Below are positions 51,109-63,850 of a DNA stretch of 64,000 nt, piece by piece. The position numbers and the translations under genes are program-made. The notes beneath the pieces are model-generated. The model worked only from the letters and a program-made list of their open reading frames with translations, had not been told where the DNA came from and searched no databases. How positions within the stretch are numbered: position 1 is the stretch's first letter; every line of letters begins with the position of its first letter. Source of the DNA: Dryomyza anilis (lineage: Eukaryota > Arthropoda > Insecta > Diptera > Dryomyzidae); NCBI GenBank assembly GCA_951804985.1, contig OX638131.1, positions 107,563,363 to 107,627,362 of the forward strand, in the 5' to 3' direction.

Positions 51109-51893
51109 CCAGTCTGCCATGTCTCAGAGACCTTCGATACCTCGAATTTTTATCGAATAACTTCAAGAAAAAAGTTAAATCTCGTTGCTTTATTGATTCT
51201 AGTTTTTATAATTTATCGTACATTAAAATTTATTGACAAGATGCGATATATAAACATTTATCTCAACGATATCGTAATATTTTTCGAAGCAATGTTGAAT
51301 TTTTCATCGATATTATTCCGATGTAAAAAAAAAATCGTACCGAGAAAACTCCGAAAAAACGCATCGATATCTACCTACCATGTATGTCCAATTTGACGCT
51401 CGATATTGGTACGAGAAAGTGTTCGATATCGCGTGATGTCTCCTTTTTCTAGCATTGATCTCGTAACGATTTCGAAAGGAATGGCATACTGGGTATTGTT
51501 ACAACCCAGTACGCCATTCGTTTCGATATCGTTCGAGTAGATGGAGAAATCATACGGTATCGGATCCGTTCTCGTAACGATTTCGAGCGTCAAATTGGAT
51601 CTTCATGGTAGGTAGATATCGAAACGTTCTGTCGGAGTTTTTTTCGATACGAAAAATTTGTCTAAATCGGAACGATATCGAAGAAAAAATGATCATTTTT
51701 TCGAGATTGCGGCGAAAAATATTGCGGTATCGATTAGATAAATGTTTAAATATCGTATCTTGTCAAAGAATTTGAATGTACGAACATTTTTAAAAATTAA
51801 AATCGAGAAAGTAATGAGTTCGAATTTTTTTTTTATCGAAGTTATTCGAGAAAGCTTCGAGGCATCGAAGGACTCCGAGACATGGCAGACTGG
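51109..51893. mobile_element. 785-bp palindromic foldback element
   Basis: The ends CCAGTCTGCCATG and CATGGCAGACTGG bound two arms of about 385 bp meeting at 51501. Matched landmarks include actccgaaaaaacgcatcgatatctacctacc against ggtaggtagatatcgaaacg...ggagt and tttgacgctcg against cgagcgtcaaa. Arms differ at perhaps 10-20% of positions. The sequence is rich in CGATATCG/TCGTAACGA words. No transposase is visible. Confidence 0.85.
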
Positions 51894-52215
51894 AAAGTTA
51901 TTTAAAAATTTTAAAATATATTATAATCAGAAAATTAAAATGACATAGCGTATTTTATCATTTCATGCACATTGTAGATAGATTCGATTTGTCCGTTGAG
52001 TTTAATACGTATTGAGATTCTCTATCGGTTCGATTTAGAAATAGTTCTCGTAACGACAAACTTTATTATCTCGTTACGATATCTGCGTACATCTTATAAC
52101 GAATTTAGATACGAACATCTTAAACGAGATCGAATGAATTACCCGACATCTCGAAATAGTCTCGAAGCGATATCGAATCAAATAGCAGACTGGAAATTTA
52201 TAAATTATTCAAAAC
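51894..52215. mobile_element. Fragment related to the foldback element
   Basis: TCGTAACGA/CGATATCG words continue and the terminal motif gcagactggaaa recurs at 52182, as at 51885. This suggests a partial neighbouring copy or a longer composite element. Confidence 0.5.
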
Positions 52216-54830
52216 CCTAGTAGAAAGTGTTGGTATAACAAAATGTATAAAGAAATAATTTATATTTTTACCACTTTATAACGTAAAAACGAAATCGGCA
52301 AAAACGACAGAAATTTCAGTCACACAGTTTTTTATTTTTTTTTTTATTAAATAACCGAAAAAATGTTGTCACTAGAATTTCTGACGCTTTTTGACGAATT
52401 CATAAGGGAGTTACTTTAAATAACTTAAAAATGTAAAAATATAAAAAAAATCCAAAAACCCCTCAAGTGTCTGTTTTACAGATTTTACAGAATTTTCATA
52501 AAATGTTTTATGAGATTTAACTAAATACAATAATGCTTAACAGGATAAACAGGTGTTTACAAACAACTCCAACCAGAGCGCTACTGCAATGTATTTTTGT
52601 GTTTAAAAAATGGTATGGGGCAAAATATATTCGCGGAATTTTCACGGAAATCATAAAACTTTGTAAAGCGCCAAAATAAGCTAAACATTTTCAATTACGT
52701 TGGCCAAAGTAAATATGATGGAGAATAAACGGAAGAGAAAAACGAAACAAATGAAAAACACAAAGGGAAAAAACAAAAGCAAAGTAAATCAAAGTAAATG
52801 TAGGAAGGATAGGAATATGAGGTACATTTTGAAAACTTGATAAAGCATTGAAAACTTAAAGATGAGGGTTGTACTTATTTAAATTGAGGTGGGATATATA
52901 ATAAAGCATTTGAACTTAAGCGCACAAAGTTTATGATAGAGATGGGATGATGTTTCGGCTGTTATAAGCGATTTCAAATATGTGGAGGGTGAGATATCCA
53001 AGTAGAAATTTCACTATTAGGGTCGAATTATGAAACGGAATAAAAATTAATGATTATTTTCCGATTATGTCCCTAAAATAATTTCAACTAGATTTACGGA
53101 ATATAAAGTACCAAAATATTGAAGTTTTATAAACAATAAAATAAAACTAGTGAGGAAAATTTTGATGTCCGTGGTTCAGAGCTTCCCAGGGTTTACGAAT
53201 TCTGAAAATAACTGCAAACATGTAAGGGCTAAATAATTTTCTTTCATTTGAGTACCCATATGCACAAATGAGTAGGTGTATCAAATTTCTATATTTTTTT
53301 TTTAAGGCACCACATGTCGATTGGCGAGAAAAACATAAAATTTATATATTTGATTATAAAGTCAAGGGTATAAATTATGTCGATTTTACTGATCATATAA
53401 ATGAGGGAGTGGTCGGGTCACAATCAACCAATCATGTCCATTATCAATAGAACACAGCGTTAATATATCAGTAAACTAAATTAGGAGTTTCTTTAAACTG
53501 CCTCTGCTGGTTTTCCTGTAATCGTGATTTCAACAGACATAGAGACGCTCAATTGACTTAGGAGGTTACGTTATCAAGAATATATATTGGATATTAGAAA
53601 CGGATGTCCAAACTGAATATACCCTTTCACTCTTAGTGTAGCGTATAAAAATATTATAATAAATTTTAGGAATATCAACTGAAAAACTAAAATGAGAATA
53701 CCCATTGGAATAAATCATGTTGATTAGACTACTCAGTATAATTTTTTCCAATGGGAATATGATTTTTATTATAAAAATGTATATGCAGTCCAATCGTAAA
53801 TATTTTTCCCTCAATTTTGTACCATAGTTAAAAATATTTACCATATAAATTTGCATGTCGAGTGAAAAATTATTCATAATAGCACAATTGGTATTTTATT
53901 TTTATAGTATTGTTCTTTGAAAATACAAAACAACAAGATCAAAAAAAAATTCGAGGAAAGACTGATAATTTACAGCAGCACCATTACAATGTAAATGTTT
54001 ATTGTGAATGACAAGTTATACGAACAAGAACAAAAAGTGACAATGTATAAACATTCCATGCCCAATGAAAAATGCAAATTATTTCACACTCTTGCGCATT
54101 TGATGACATTCGTTTATAATTCCAACAACCAACTTATGTCACAATTTGCTGTGCAAAAATCACAATCATAGGCGGGTACAGACCGACCACATATTCACAA
54201 TAAATGACGCATTGGGTGGCAATGATGTCAATTAATTAGCACAGAAATTAAGATCAAACGGGTTGCAAACGTTGGAAATAACGCAAAAGATAAATAAAAA
54301 ATAGAACAGCACAAAGTACTGACAGTTGTTAACAAGCATAGGCAAAATTCCAAGATTTTATATAAAAAGTTGTCATACTGACAGAGAAGTCACTCGAGAA
54401 AACAGCTGTGTTCTTTTTCTAAAAGTCATCAATTCTTAATGATAAAAGAAAAATATGCAGCAAAAATAATATATAGAAAAATAAAACTAAAAATAACATA
54501 ACACAGAAACAACTTAATTTATGAAGTGCAAATAAATTAGCATGCATTCATTGAGTTTGTGCTTGAACTTGAAAATGCGATATCAGTCATATTGTGAATG
54601 AGTCAGCAAAATCAATATTGCGACGAGACTAAAGTCGAGAGCTCTGTGAGCAAAAAAAAAGATTGAAGAATATTTGATTTTAATAAAAATGAATGCATTA
54701 TGTATAGTCTGTATATAGAAAACACAACTATTGTGAATGTTCAAACATTATTCTAGTGATGTGCACAAAAATTCAAGAGTCTTGTTTTTGCAGTTTTTGC
54801 AGAACACGAATAATATCGATGCAATAGCAA
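52216..54830. other. AT-rich low-copy DNA
   Basis: Frames of 60-103 aa occur, but none has coding bias or phase-compatible splice sites. No RNA gene or repeat array recognised. Confidence 0.45.
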
Positions 54831-54835
54831 AATTA

Positions 54836-55880
54836 TATGCAAGAACACGACCTACACTGCAAGAACAAGACCTACCCGGCATGAACAAGACCTACCCGGC
54901 ATGAACAAGACCTACCCTGCATGAACGTATCTGGCAAATATAGGACATATCGTGCAATAAGAAGACAAGATCCTACGCAAGAACATCCCCTGTAATGCAA
55001 GAACAAGAACTACGCTGCAAGAGCAACACCTACGCGGCAAAAACAAAAGCTACCTTCCAAGAACAAGACCCACCCGTCAAGAAAACGAACAATATCCTAT
55101 GCAAGAACAAGATCTGATGCAAGAACAAGAACTGCACTGCAAGAACAAACAAGACGGCAAAAACCAGACATACGCGTCAAGGAAACCAGCAAGATCCTAT
55201 GCAAGAACAAGATCGTATGCAAGAACAAGATCCTATGCAAGCATAAGATTCGATGCAAGAACAAAAAGTGCACTGCAAGAACAAGACGTACCCGGCAAGA
55301 ACAAGACTTACCCGTCAAGGAAACCAACAGATCCTATGCAACAACAAGACCTACTCTGCAAAAACAAGATCTTCCCGTCAATAAAACGAATAGTATCCTA
55401 TGCATGAATAAGATTTGATGCAAGAACAAGAACTGCAAGAACAAACAAGATGGCAAGAACAAGACTTACCGTCAAGAAAACCAAAAAGATCCTATGAAAA
55501 AACAAGATCCGATACAAAAACAAGACCTACCCGTCAAGAAAATGAACGAGATCCTATGCACGAACAAGATCCGATGCAAAGAACAAGAACTCCACTGCAA
55601 AAACAAGACCTATCCGTCAATAAAATGATGCAAGAACAAGAACTGCACTGCAAGAATAAGAACTGCACTACAAGAACAATACCTACCCGTCAAGGAAACC
55701 ATCAAGATCCTATGCAAGAACCTCCAAGTGCAAAAACCTACCCATCAAGAAAACGAAAAAGATGCAAGAACAGGATCTACCCGGCAAGAACAAGATCAAC
55801 CCTACAAATACAAGAGCAAGAACAAGACGAACGATACAAGAATAAAATCAAACCCGCAAATGCAAGAACAAGATCTTAAA
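54836..55880. repeat. CAAGAACAAGA minisatellite (variable ~10-35 bp units)
   Basis: Units are built from gcaagaacaagacctacc, cctatgcaagaacaagatc and aactgcactgc. They produce plus-strand frames of 102 and 154 aa rich in Q/E/R/K and a Leu/His-rich minus-strand frame. There is no non-repeat coding context, so it is annotated as minisatellite. Confidence 0.9.
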
Positions 55881-56220
55881 AAACAGGAATATTTTTATAG
55901 GATATATATTTTTCTATAAATACTAATCAACTGTTCTATTTAGGACACTATTGCGCAATGAATACTTGATCCGCAGGATTAACTAAATCGTATAAGTAGT
56001 TTCCATTTCCAGCATATTTTCATTCTCTACATGACATATATTTGTTTTAATTACATTTGCATATATTTTACTTATTTCAAAACTTTGCAACATTCATTCG
56101 AACTGTGTATAGCTTCAAAAAATGTATGGCTTAAGTAGCAAACTTCTTATAATTGAGCAATTAATGCACTTGAAAATTAGATTTTCTCATTTTCAATTCA
56201 CAAATAGCATAACTCACTTA
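55881..56220. other. AT-rich spacer
   Basis: Nothing recognisable. Confidence 0.5.
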
Positions 56221-56737
56221 TAAGTGTTACTGAAGAGGTGCGCCTGTCAGAGCCCACGGGTGGTGCCCTTTTTTGTTGTAATTACAACACTCAGAGCCAA
56301 AGCTCCTTGGCATCTTAAAAGCTTTGGCCGACAAACTAGTGATGTTGTTGGCACAACAGACATTCTGATGATGCTGATGATGATGACGACGACTACTACG
56401 ACCTAACTGTCCTGGTTTAATTTATGCCAACTCATTAAAATTAGAATCTGTCACACGTTCGTTCAGCACCTCACAACACGATGTAAAAATATCAACGTCA
56501 CTGAGGAACTGCAAAACATAAATAGAATCGTGTTAGGTATTCTATGTGTGTGTAGCTGGAGGTAGGACTTGTACTGACAGAGGCATACAAAAAATAGCTG
56601 AATATTTTACCATGTCGCTGGAAGCTGTCAACAAGTGCCAGGCTACACGTGTGCTTCCGACAAAGAAACGTTGATTTATGAATTATGTGTTTTTTCGTTT
56701 TTACTCGAGGGAAAAATCTTAGCTTTGTTTCACTCAC

Positions 56738-56774
56738 CATTTCGTGTACGTGCCGATGCTGTAGCCAGGAGTAT
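56738..56774 (-). other. Candidate 37-nt microexon
   Basis: On the minus strand CATCTCTTACAG| precedes and |GTGAGTG follows a 37-nt GC-rich segment (ATACTCCTGG...CGAAATG). Two frames are open: one reads YSWLQHRHVHEM and could continue into a 28-residue frame FLSDVDIFTSCCEVLNER... behind another acceptor at about 56513. The other reads TPGYSIGTYTK and would fit a strong donor (TTGA|GTAAGT) at about 60090 that follows ATGGTTTTGCGCCG. It may be a 5' leader exon of the FAM102-like gene or an exon of another gene. No family is recognised. Confidence 0.35.
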
Positions 56775-56869
56775 CTGTAAGAGATGAGAAAACATTTGTT
56801 ATTAGTTGGGCGGAAAATATTTTAGAATTTAATTAAATTTTTATTATAAAATTGTATTTGAATTATCTC

Positions 56870-57830
56870 GGGGAAAACTTGTTCGGAGAAGAATTATCTC
56901 AGAGAATGCATAATAGTCTCGGGAAGTAGTTGTTCGGGAAAGAATTATCTCGTAGAAGAACTGTCTTGGAAAATAATAGTGCCACGAAGACATTATCCAG
57001 AAATGTCAGTGTAAGAATTGTGCGGGGAAGTTTTGTCTCGGATAAGAATTATCCGGGGAATTAATGTCCAGGGAGGAATTGTCCATTAAGATATTTTTGA
57101 GGATGAATTGACTGGGGGAAGATTTGTCTTGAAGAAGAATTGTACAGGAATAATGTCTCGGAGAAGAATAATATCCACGAAGAAGAATTATCTAGGTTAA
57201 AATTGTCTCGGGAAAGAATTGTCTCGGGGGAAAATACTCGGGATGTAATTGTTCGGTGAAGAATTGTCCCAGGGAGGAATTGTCTCGGGAAGGAATTGTT
57301 GAGAAAGAGTTGCCACGAAAAATATTTTTTTTGGGAAATAATTGTCCAAGAATGAATTTTCTGAGTAAGTGTTGTCTCGGAGAAGAATTCTCCAAGGAAG
57401 TGTTCTTCGGTAAAGTGTTGTCTCGGAGAAGAATTGTTCGGAAAAGAATTATCTCGAGAAAGAACTGACTTGAATAATAATTGTCCTGTGAATGAATTAT
57501 CCGGTAATGTCATGAATTGTAATGACGAATTGTTCAGGGAAGTGTTTTCTCGGATAAGAATTATCCGGGGAATTATTGTCCATGAAGAATGAATTAACTT
57601 GGGAAAGATTTATCGCGGAGGAGAATTCTCCGGGAAAATTTTTCGATCCGTCGCAAAGATGTCACGGTAAAGACTTATCAGGGGAATAATAAATAGTTGT
57701 GGGAAATAATTCCCCGGGAAAGAATTGTATTGGGGAAGGATTGTCTCGGCAAAAATTTTTATCGGGAAATAATTGTCCTGAAATGAATTTTCCGAGTAAG
57801 TGTTGACTCGGAGAAGAACTTCATTTATTT
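56870..57830. repeat. GAAGAATTGTCTCGGG minisatellite, forward orientation
   Basis: Imperfect units of about 15-30 bp (agaattgtctcggggaagaattatc) run for almost 1 kb. The minus-strand frames of 127-150 aa (Asn/Ser/Phe-rich) are repeat products. Confidence 0.9.
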
Positions 57831-59060
57831 TAAGTAATATTTGTCCTAATAAAAGGAAACACATCCGAAACAGACAATTATTATTCCCAAGCACAATTCT
57901 ACCTGTAAATACCACAAATATTTTCAAATATTCGCAATGTTGCCAAATTTCACTCATATACTGCGCAGTTTCAAACATTTCAAAGTTATTCAAATAAAAA
58001 TCTGACTCTGCGATACCAAAGAGTTCCGAGAATTTTGTAGATAATGCAACAGATATTATTCACAGTTGACTATTCACCATAAGCACTCCGTTGCTCCGTA
58101 GAACGTATCGCATAATAAAAATGCTCATATTTATGCAAATTCCCAATGTGTTTTCTTTTAGGAATTCACAATAAGCGAGTACTGAATCAAAATACTTGAA
58201 AATAACGTTGCACAAAACTACGTCGAGGATGATGATAAGAATACAGATGATGATGAGGATAATGATGACGATGAGAATATGCAAAATAACAAAAGCAACA
58301 CTTTGAAATAATTGCATAAATTTTTGAACGAAAGATACGGCAGCCACATTGCAACATTTCCAACGAAAATACCCGACAAGCTGAACTGAAAACGGTGGTG
58401 GGTGTTTGTAGAATTTTCATGAAATATTTTTATTGTGAGGAAAAAAAGATTTTTTCATGACGACAACGACGACGATAAAATGCAGTCACAGGATGATTCT
58501 AGCGAAAATATGTCAGGCATGAGGCAGGAAATTCCGCATGACGTAAAGGCGTAATGTAGGTGGTGGTGTTTTGCAGCGTACGGAGGAAGGAACCAGGCGC
58601 ATGTTTGACATAATAAAACGATATGCAAAATAATTGAGTAGGCACACAATCTACAAGATAGGCTTTAAGGTAAAGCCTAAAATGTGTAGCCACGACAGAG
58701 AAAGGAAGGATGAAAAGAAGGAAGAATGAATGTAGGAAGCAGCTCACTAACTAGGCTACAAAATGCTGTAAAACTGTGGATTTTGTTTGCGCAAAATAGC
58801 GAGAAATAAGAAGTTGAAAAATATGCAAAACCTGTAGGAAAAACAAACAAAATGCTTTTTAAAAATAGGTTAAATGCTTATTTGAGTAGGCAAAAATTTT
58901 GCCTACAAAAACAAGCAATAATTCAAAAACATTCAAGGAAAAAAAGGTAAAATAGGATGTTAGAAAACACTACTTGAAAAGTTGTTTTTTTTAGTAAAAG
59001 CATAAACGAATAAAATATTAACTTATTGAAGGTTGGTTATTGAATAGAAAATGTCTGTAT
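57831..59060. other. Mixed low-copy DNA
   Basis: Includes a gatgatgatgagg trinucleotide-like patch at 58225-58280. No supportable gene; frames up to 95 aa lack coding bias. Confidence 0.4.
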
Positions 59061-59070
59061 ACAAGAAACA

Positions 59071-59195
59071 AATGGTTGATACAAACAATAAATATTTGGT
59101 ACAAACAATAAATGTTTGGTACAAGCAATACATGTTTGGTACAAACAATAAACACTTGGTACAAACAATAAATGCTTGTATCAAACAATGATCAG
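59071..59195. repeat. 20-bp tandem repeat (TTGGTACAAACAATAAATGT), ~6 copies
   Basis: Clean units lie here. Decayed caaacaataa and tgtttgcaataa words continue to about 59820, suggesting an older, larger array in both orientations. Confidence 0.85.
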
Positions 59196-59820
59196 TAAAA
59201 TGCTATAAAGAGATACATATTTAAAATGTGATACTAAAAGGTTAGCTGTAACCAAATTATATTTATTACAAACAAACAAAAATTATAGTTTGTGGTAAGC
59301 TGCATTGTTTCTGTCAAGTGTTTTTGACTAACAAGAAAAACATTCTTAATTGTTTGGGACAAACCTAACTATTGTCCGAGCAAGTTATTATATTCTATGC
59401 AAAGCATTTAGTATTTACTGCAAACATAAGATTGTATACCACAAACACAGTGTATAATAAACGTTACAGGGCTAAATACAATGTTTATAAAACGTTGTAA
59501 ATAAATTATACAAAGTAATTCAATTATATTATAACGGTTTTAATTTTTCTCAATACTCAATTATTTTAATCATAACCAGTTTTATTGTTTGTCGCAAATT
59601 TTTAATATTAAAGTAAAGCAAAAAAGCTTTTTATTACTGTTTGCAATAAACATAAAAAGGCTTCATTATTTATGGCAAGCCTCACTATTGTTTGTAGCAA
59701 ATTATTAATACTTATGTAAATCAATAATAATTTTCTGCAAACATAATAATATTTACCACAAACTAATGGCACAAACATTGTTTTTATAGTGTTTATTACA
59801 CGTTTTAAATACATTACACA

Positions 59821-60930
59821 AAGTAATTCATATAACTGAACGACGGTCTTAATTATTCCGAAATTGTAACTAAAATTGAAATTTTATGGTTTTAATTACG
59901 ATAAGCATATTAATATTAGAAATTCTGTGCTATACCACATTTTGTAGAGTGATTCCAGACTAAATTTTATATTGTTTATATATTTAAGTAATATAAGCGT
60001 ATACCAGTATTTATGTGAACTTTATTTATGTCAGGGTCGACGACAAAACTAACAGTAAACATATCGAAATCATTAATTAATTTTACTTACTCAATACACG
60101 GCGCAAAACCATGTTTTGCCAAGGAAAAACTTTTATTTTTGCGCAAATAAAAAAATTGCCACAAACGTGTGCCAAAAACTGTGACAATTGACAACGCAAT
60201 AATTGAAACATTGAAACGGAAATATGGGTCAATATTAAAACAAACAAAAATATAACAAAATAGAAATATAAAACAACTATAAAAATAAATTGAAAATGCG
60301 CAAATCTACAAGAGAAAATATTACAAATTATCGAAAGAATAAAAAAAAATACCCTTATTACCTTAAATATTTTCTAAAATGCAGAAATTTATGCAAATTA
60401 CATGCGTTGCCAACGAAATTGCTACAGAGCATGTAAAGCTTTGTTAGAGACATCTAATTTATTGACTAAAAGGAAAAATCCTCTTCGTAAAATAAAACAA
60501 AACAAGTCAAACAAATTTTAAAAACAATTTTATGTGTTTTTCTCGTGCCCTTTCATTTGAGTTTCAACTAACCAAACACAACTCGAACTCGAGCATAGTT
60601 GGTGCTATTTTTTGTCGACCAGTAGAACTACTACTACTTGGCTGCCAGCCAGGTGACACACAGTCTCAGTTCTTGCATACGGTTTGCCAAAAATTTTCGA
60701 ATTTTTCACTATTTGTTTTTGTTAAATTTTTGCATAAAATGATGTAGAATTTCAAACGGAAATTTGAAGATTAAAGGTTATACAAAATGACATCATTTCG
60801 GCATTTAAATCGGTGATATATGAGATTCGAACATGTTGAGCTTTTAGAGATAATTGTGTTATTTATATATAATACAAATAGGACAAATGTAAAATATTTT
60901 ACATCATTTAATAATCTTCTATTGAAATAA
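59821..60930. other. Low-copy DNA with a possible minus-strand donor near 60090
   Basis: TTGA|GTAAGT on the minus strand follows a short open stretch beginning ATGGTTTTGCGCCG. No longer coding region is supported. Confidence 0.3.
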
Positions 60931-60934
60931 TTTA

Positions 60935-61100
60935 ATACTATTAAAACTATAGTATTAAAACTATACTATTAACACTTTTCAAACTATTAATACTTTTAAT
61001 ACTATCAAAACTATACTATTAACACTTTTAATACTATTAATACTATCAAAACTATACTATTAACACTTTTAAGACTTTTAAATATAAATACTATAAATAT
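60935..61100. repeat. ACTATTAACACTTTTAATACT tandem repeat
   Basis: Three to four copies of a 45-60 bp unit (aactatactattaacacttttaatact and variants). Confidence 0.75.
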
Positions 61101-61615
61101 TTTTAAATTGTATGAATATCTCTGTAATATGTATCGTAATTTGTAAACGTATTAAAATATTCAATAGTTCAAAGCAAATATTTTCTGAAAAATAATATAC
61201 AATTTTCTATATTCTCATTAAATTACCCATAATTGGCATTTGCTACAACGGTATCTTGCCAACAATTGCTACACTTGTTGTCGTCAATTGAACAATTATT
61301 GAATGTAACTAATTTCGTAAAACACGTAACTAAATTCAATGACGTTAGCAATTTTAAAAAGTAAAGTATAATCACACAATGACGTAATCTACAGACAGCA
61401 CCTTTAAATATGATCCTCACGATAGCATCGTAGAATAAATAATTTATAAATAGTATATAATTGAAATGTGTTGAATTATTTATCAAGATGTTTGGTTATG
61501 AACAACAGTTATTAGCGTAATATTGTGAAATATGCATTTTTACTATTTACATTTTTACTTTTATTAAATTAATGACACGTACTTTCAAAAATTATTCTAG
61601 ATATATTGTGAAGAC
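61101..61615. other. AT-rich spacer
   Basis: No gene or array seen; an 87-aa minus-strand frame lacks coding bias. Confidence 0.45.
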
Positions 61616-61619
61616 GAAA

Positions 61620-61990
61620 AATAATATTTCAACGGAAAATTCTACGTCAAAGTACTCGTAGTTAATTTATAAAAAAGACAATTCTCCTCAAAAAAAAACT
61701 TTCTCGAGACAATACTTTTCCGAGACAATACCTTCGCGAGACAATCCTCACCAAAGACAATATTTTGACAAGAAAATACTTCCCCAACACAATACTTGCT
61801 CGAGACAATACGTACTTGAATCTATTATTCCCTGGCTACTTCTGTCCAAGACAGAAATAACCGAGCAATTCATTTCCAAAAAAATGTATCCCCGAAACTC
61901 TGGATAAATCTTCTCTATACAATTTTTCATGAGTATTAATTGGGAAACAATTCTTTCTTCAGGCAATTCCGGCTAACTATTCCCCTAATA
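61620..61990. repeat. GAATTGTCTCGG minisatellite family, reverse orientation
   Basis: Units such as ctcgagacaatacttttccgagacaatac are the reverse complement of those at 56870-57830, with greater divergence. Confidence 0.8.
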
Positions 61991-63100
61991 AGTTGTTCAA
62001 ATGGAATACACATATTCAATTCGTTACATTTCCAAAAACATGAAAGGTTTTAATAAATTTAGTCTGATGAAATATGATATTCTCAAAGATTTTTCAAAAA
62101 AAGATTTATTTATAGAGGAATGGAATCTTTTGGGTCAAGAAATGGGTCAATGCATTTTTTCAAAATTGAATTTAAGCTTTGTTTAGTATCAAAGTCATCT
62201 ATATCCGAATTATACAGATTGAAAAATTATTATTTTTATTTTTTAGAATACATATTCCATATGAGAAGATTTTCTCTTTATCAAACCTTAATTAAAAATT
62301 GACAAATTTGGCAAGTTTAAACAATTTTTAAGCAAAGTTTATATATGGACTTGACAGTTTTTACACCAAGCCCTCAAACTGTTCTAAATATTATATATAA
62401 CAAACAAAGTGGAAAATGGAAATACATGAAAGTATATTGCAATGAAGAAAAAAAACCTTGTTTAAGTAAAATTTATTTCCATTTATACTTTTTCCATATT
62501 AATGTTTAATATCCTGTGGTCTGTTAATACATTTATAACCCAACACTTTATGACATTTCGCTTCATTACTTTTTATCACACATTTAGAACGAATATTTCT
62601 GACATGTTGCTCCTCTTGCATTTTATATCACAGCTGTTCAATCATCTGATAACAATATCAACATAGTTGTGATTTTTTTGTGTTAGCAGCCAGTAAACTT
62701 AATGCATTTTCCGTGGGCTATAAAAATTAAGCAACACAAAATAGAAAACATTTTTATCACAAAACACATTGATCGACAACAGCGACGAGACCACATCACA
62801 GTCAGTCAGTATATTATCACAATTAACAAAACATCATCATCATGACAATATTATCACATTGACACATGTTCTCATGCATCATAAAGCGAACATATTAACG
62901 ATAATATTTAGAAAAATTTTTAAAAAAAATATAGAATAATACACACAATATAATAATGTATTACTTTGTCATTTCAGAAATTAATATCTTTTACCAGGTA
63001 ACATTTTGTGATATTTTTTTTTATCAAAATAAAATTTTAAATTGAATTTTTAAATTAAAATTCTATTGTTTACGAATAATTCAAATTTTAAAAATTAAAT
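61991..63100. other. AT-rich low-copy DNA
   Basis: Two overlapping plus-strand frames of about 60 aa at 62001-62302 and a mildly GC-richer patch at 62640-62880 are present. No family or splice-bounded exon is recognised. Confidence 0.4.
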
Positions 63101-63109
63101 ATAAAAATC

Positions 63110-63850
63110 AAATATATCACTAAAAATTCAATTTTCACTAATTTTCACTACAAATTAAAATTTTCACTATAAAGTAAATTTTTCACTAAAAATTCAATTT
63201 TTCCCTAAAAATTCAATTTTTCACTAAAAATTCAATATTTCATTAAAAATTCAATTTTTCACTAAAATTAATTTTTTTATTAAAATTCAGTTTTTCACTA
63301 AAAAACATTAAAATTTTCACTAAAAATTCAATTTTTCACTAATAATTCAATTTTTCACTAAAAATTCAATTTTTCAATCAAAATTTAAATTTACTTAAAT
63401 TCAAATTTTCACTAAAATTCAATTTTTTACTAAAAATTCAATTTTTCACTAAAATTCAATTTTTGCACTATAAATTAATTTTTTTTTTTTTTCACAAAAA
63501 ATTAAAATTTTCACTAAAAATTAAAATTTTCACTAATAATTAAATTTTTCACTAAAAATTTAATTAAATATTAAATTTTTCAATAAAAATTAAATTTTTC
63601 ACTAAAAATTTAATTTTTCACTAAAAATTAAATTTTTTCTCTAAAAATTAAATTTTTTCGCTAAAAATTAAATTTTTCACTAAAAATTCACTTTTTCACT
63701 AAAAATTAAATTTTTCACTAAAAATTAAATTTTTCAATAAAAAAAAAATGTTTCAGTAAAAATAAAATTTGTCAATAAAAAAAAAAATATTTCAGTAAAA
63801 ATTACATTTTTTCAATAAAAATTCAATTTTCCATTAAATTTAATAATTCA
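63110..63850. repeat. 19-bp satellite family, reverse orientation (right copy)
   Basis: Monomers aattcaatttttcactaaa and aattaaatttttcactaaa, in the same orientation as 44490-45850. They decay into A-rich sequence at 63740-63840. Confidence 0.92.

Noticed and set aside
51375..51593. 72-aa minus-strand ORF
   Set aside because: Lies in the centre of the foldback palindrome; repeated peptides arise from the inverted arms.
55099..55879. Two Q/E/K-rich plus-strand ORFs (102 and 154 aa)
   Set aside because: Entirely within the CAAGAACAAGA minisatellite; frames follow from the repeat.
57061..57993. Asn/Ser/Phe-rich minus-strand ORFs
   Set aside because: The frames lie largely in the GAATTGTCTCGG minisatellite and reflect its composition; the 127-aa one runs a short way beyond it without coding character.
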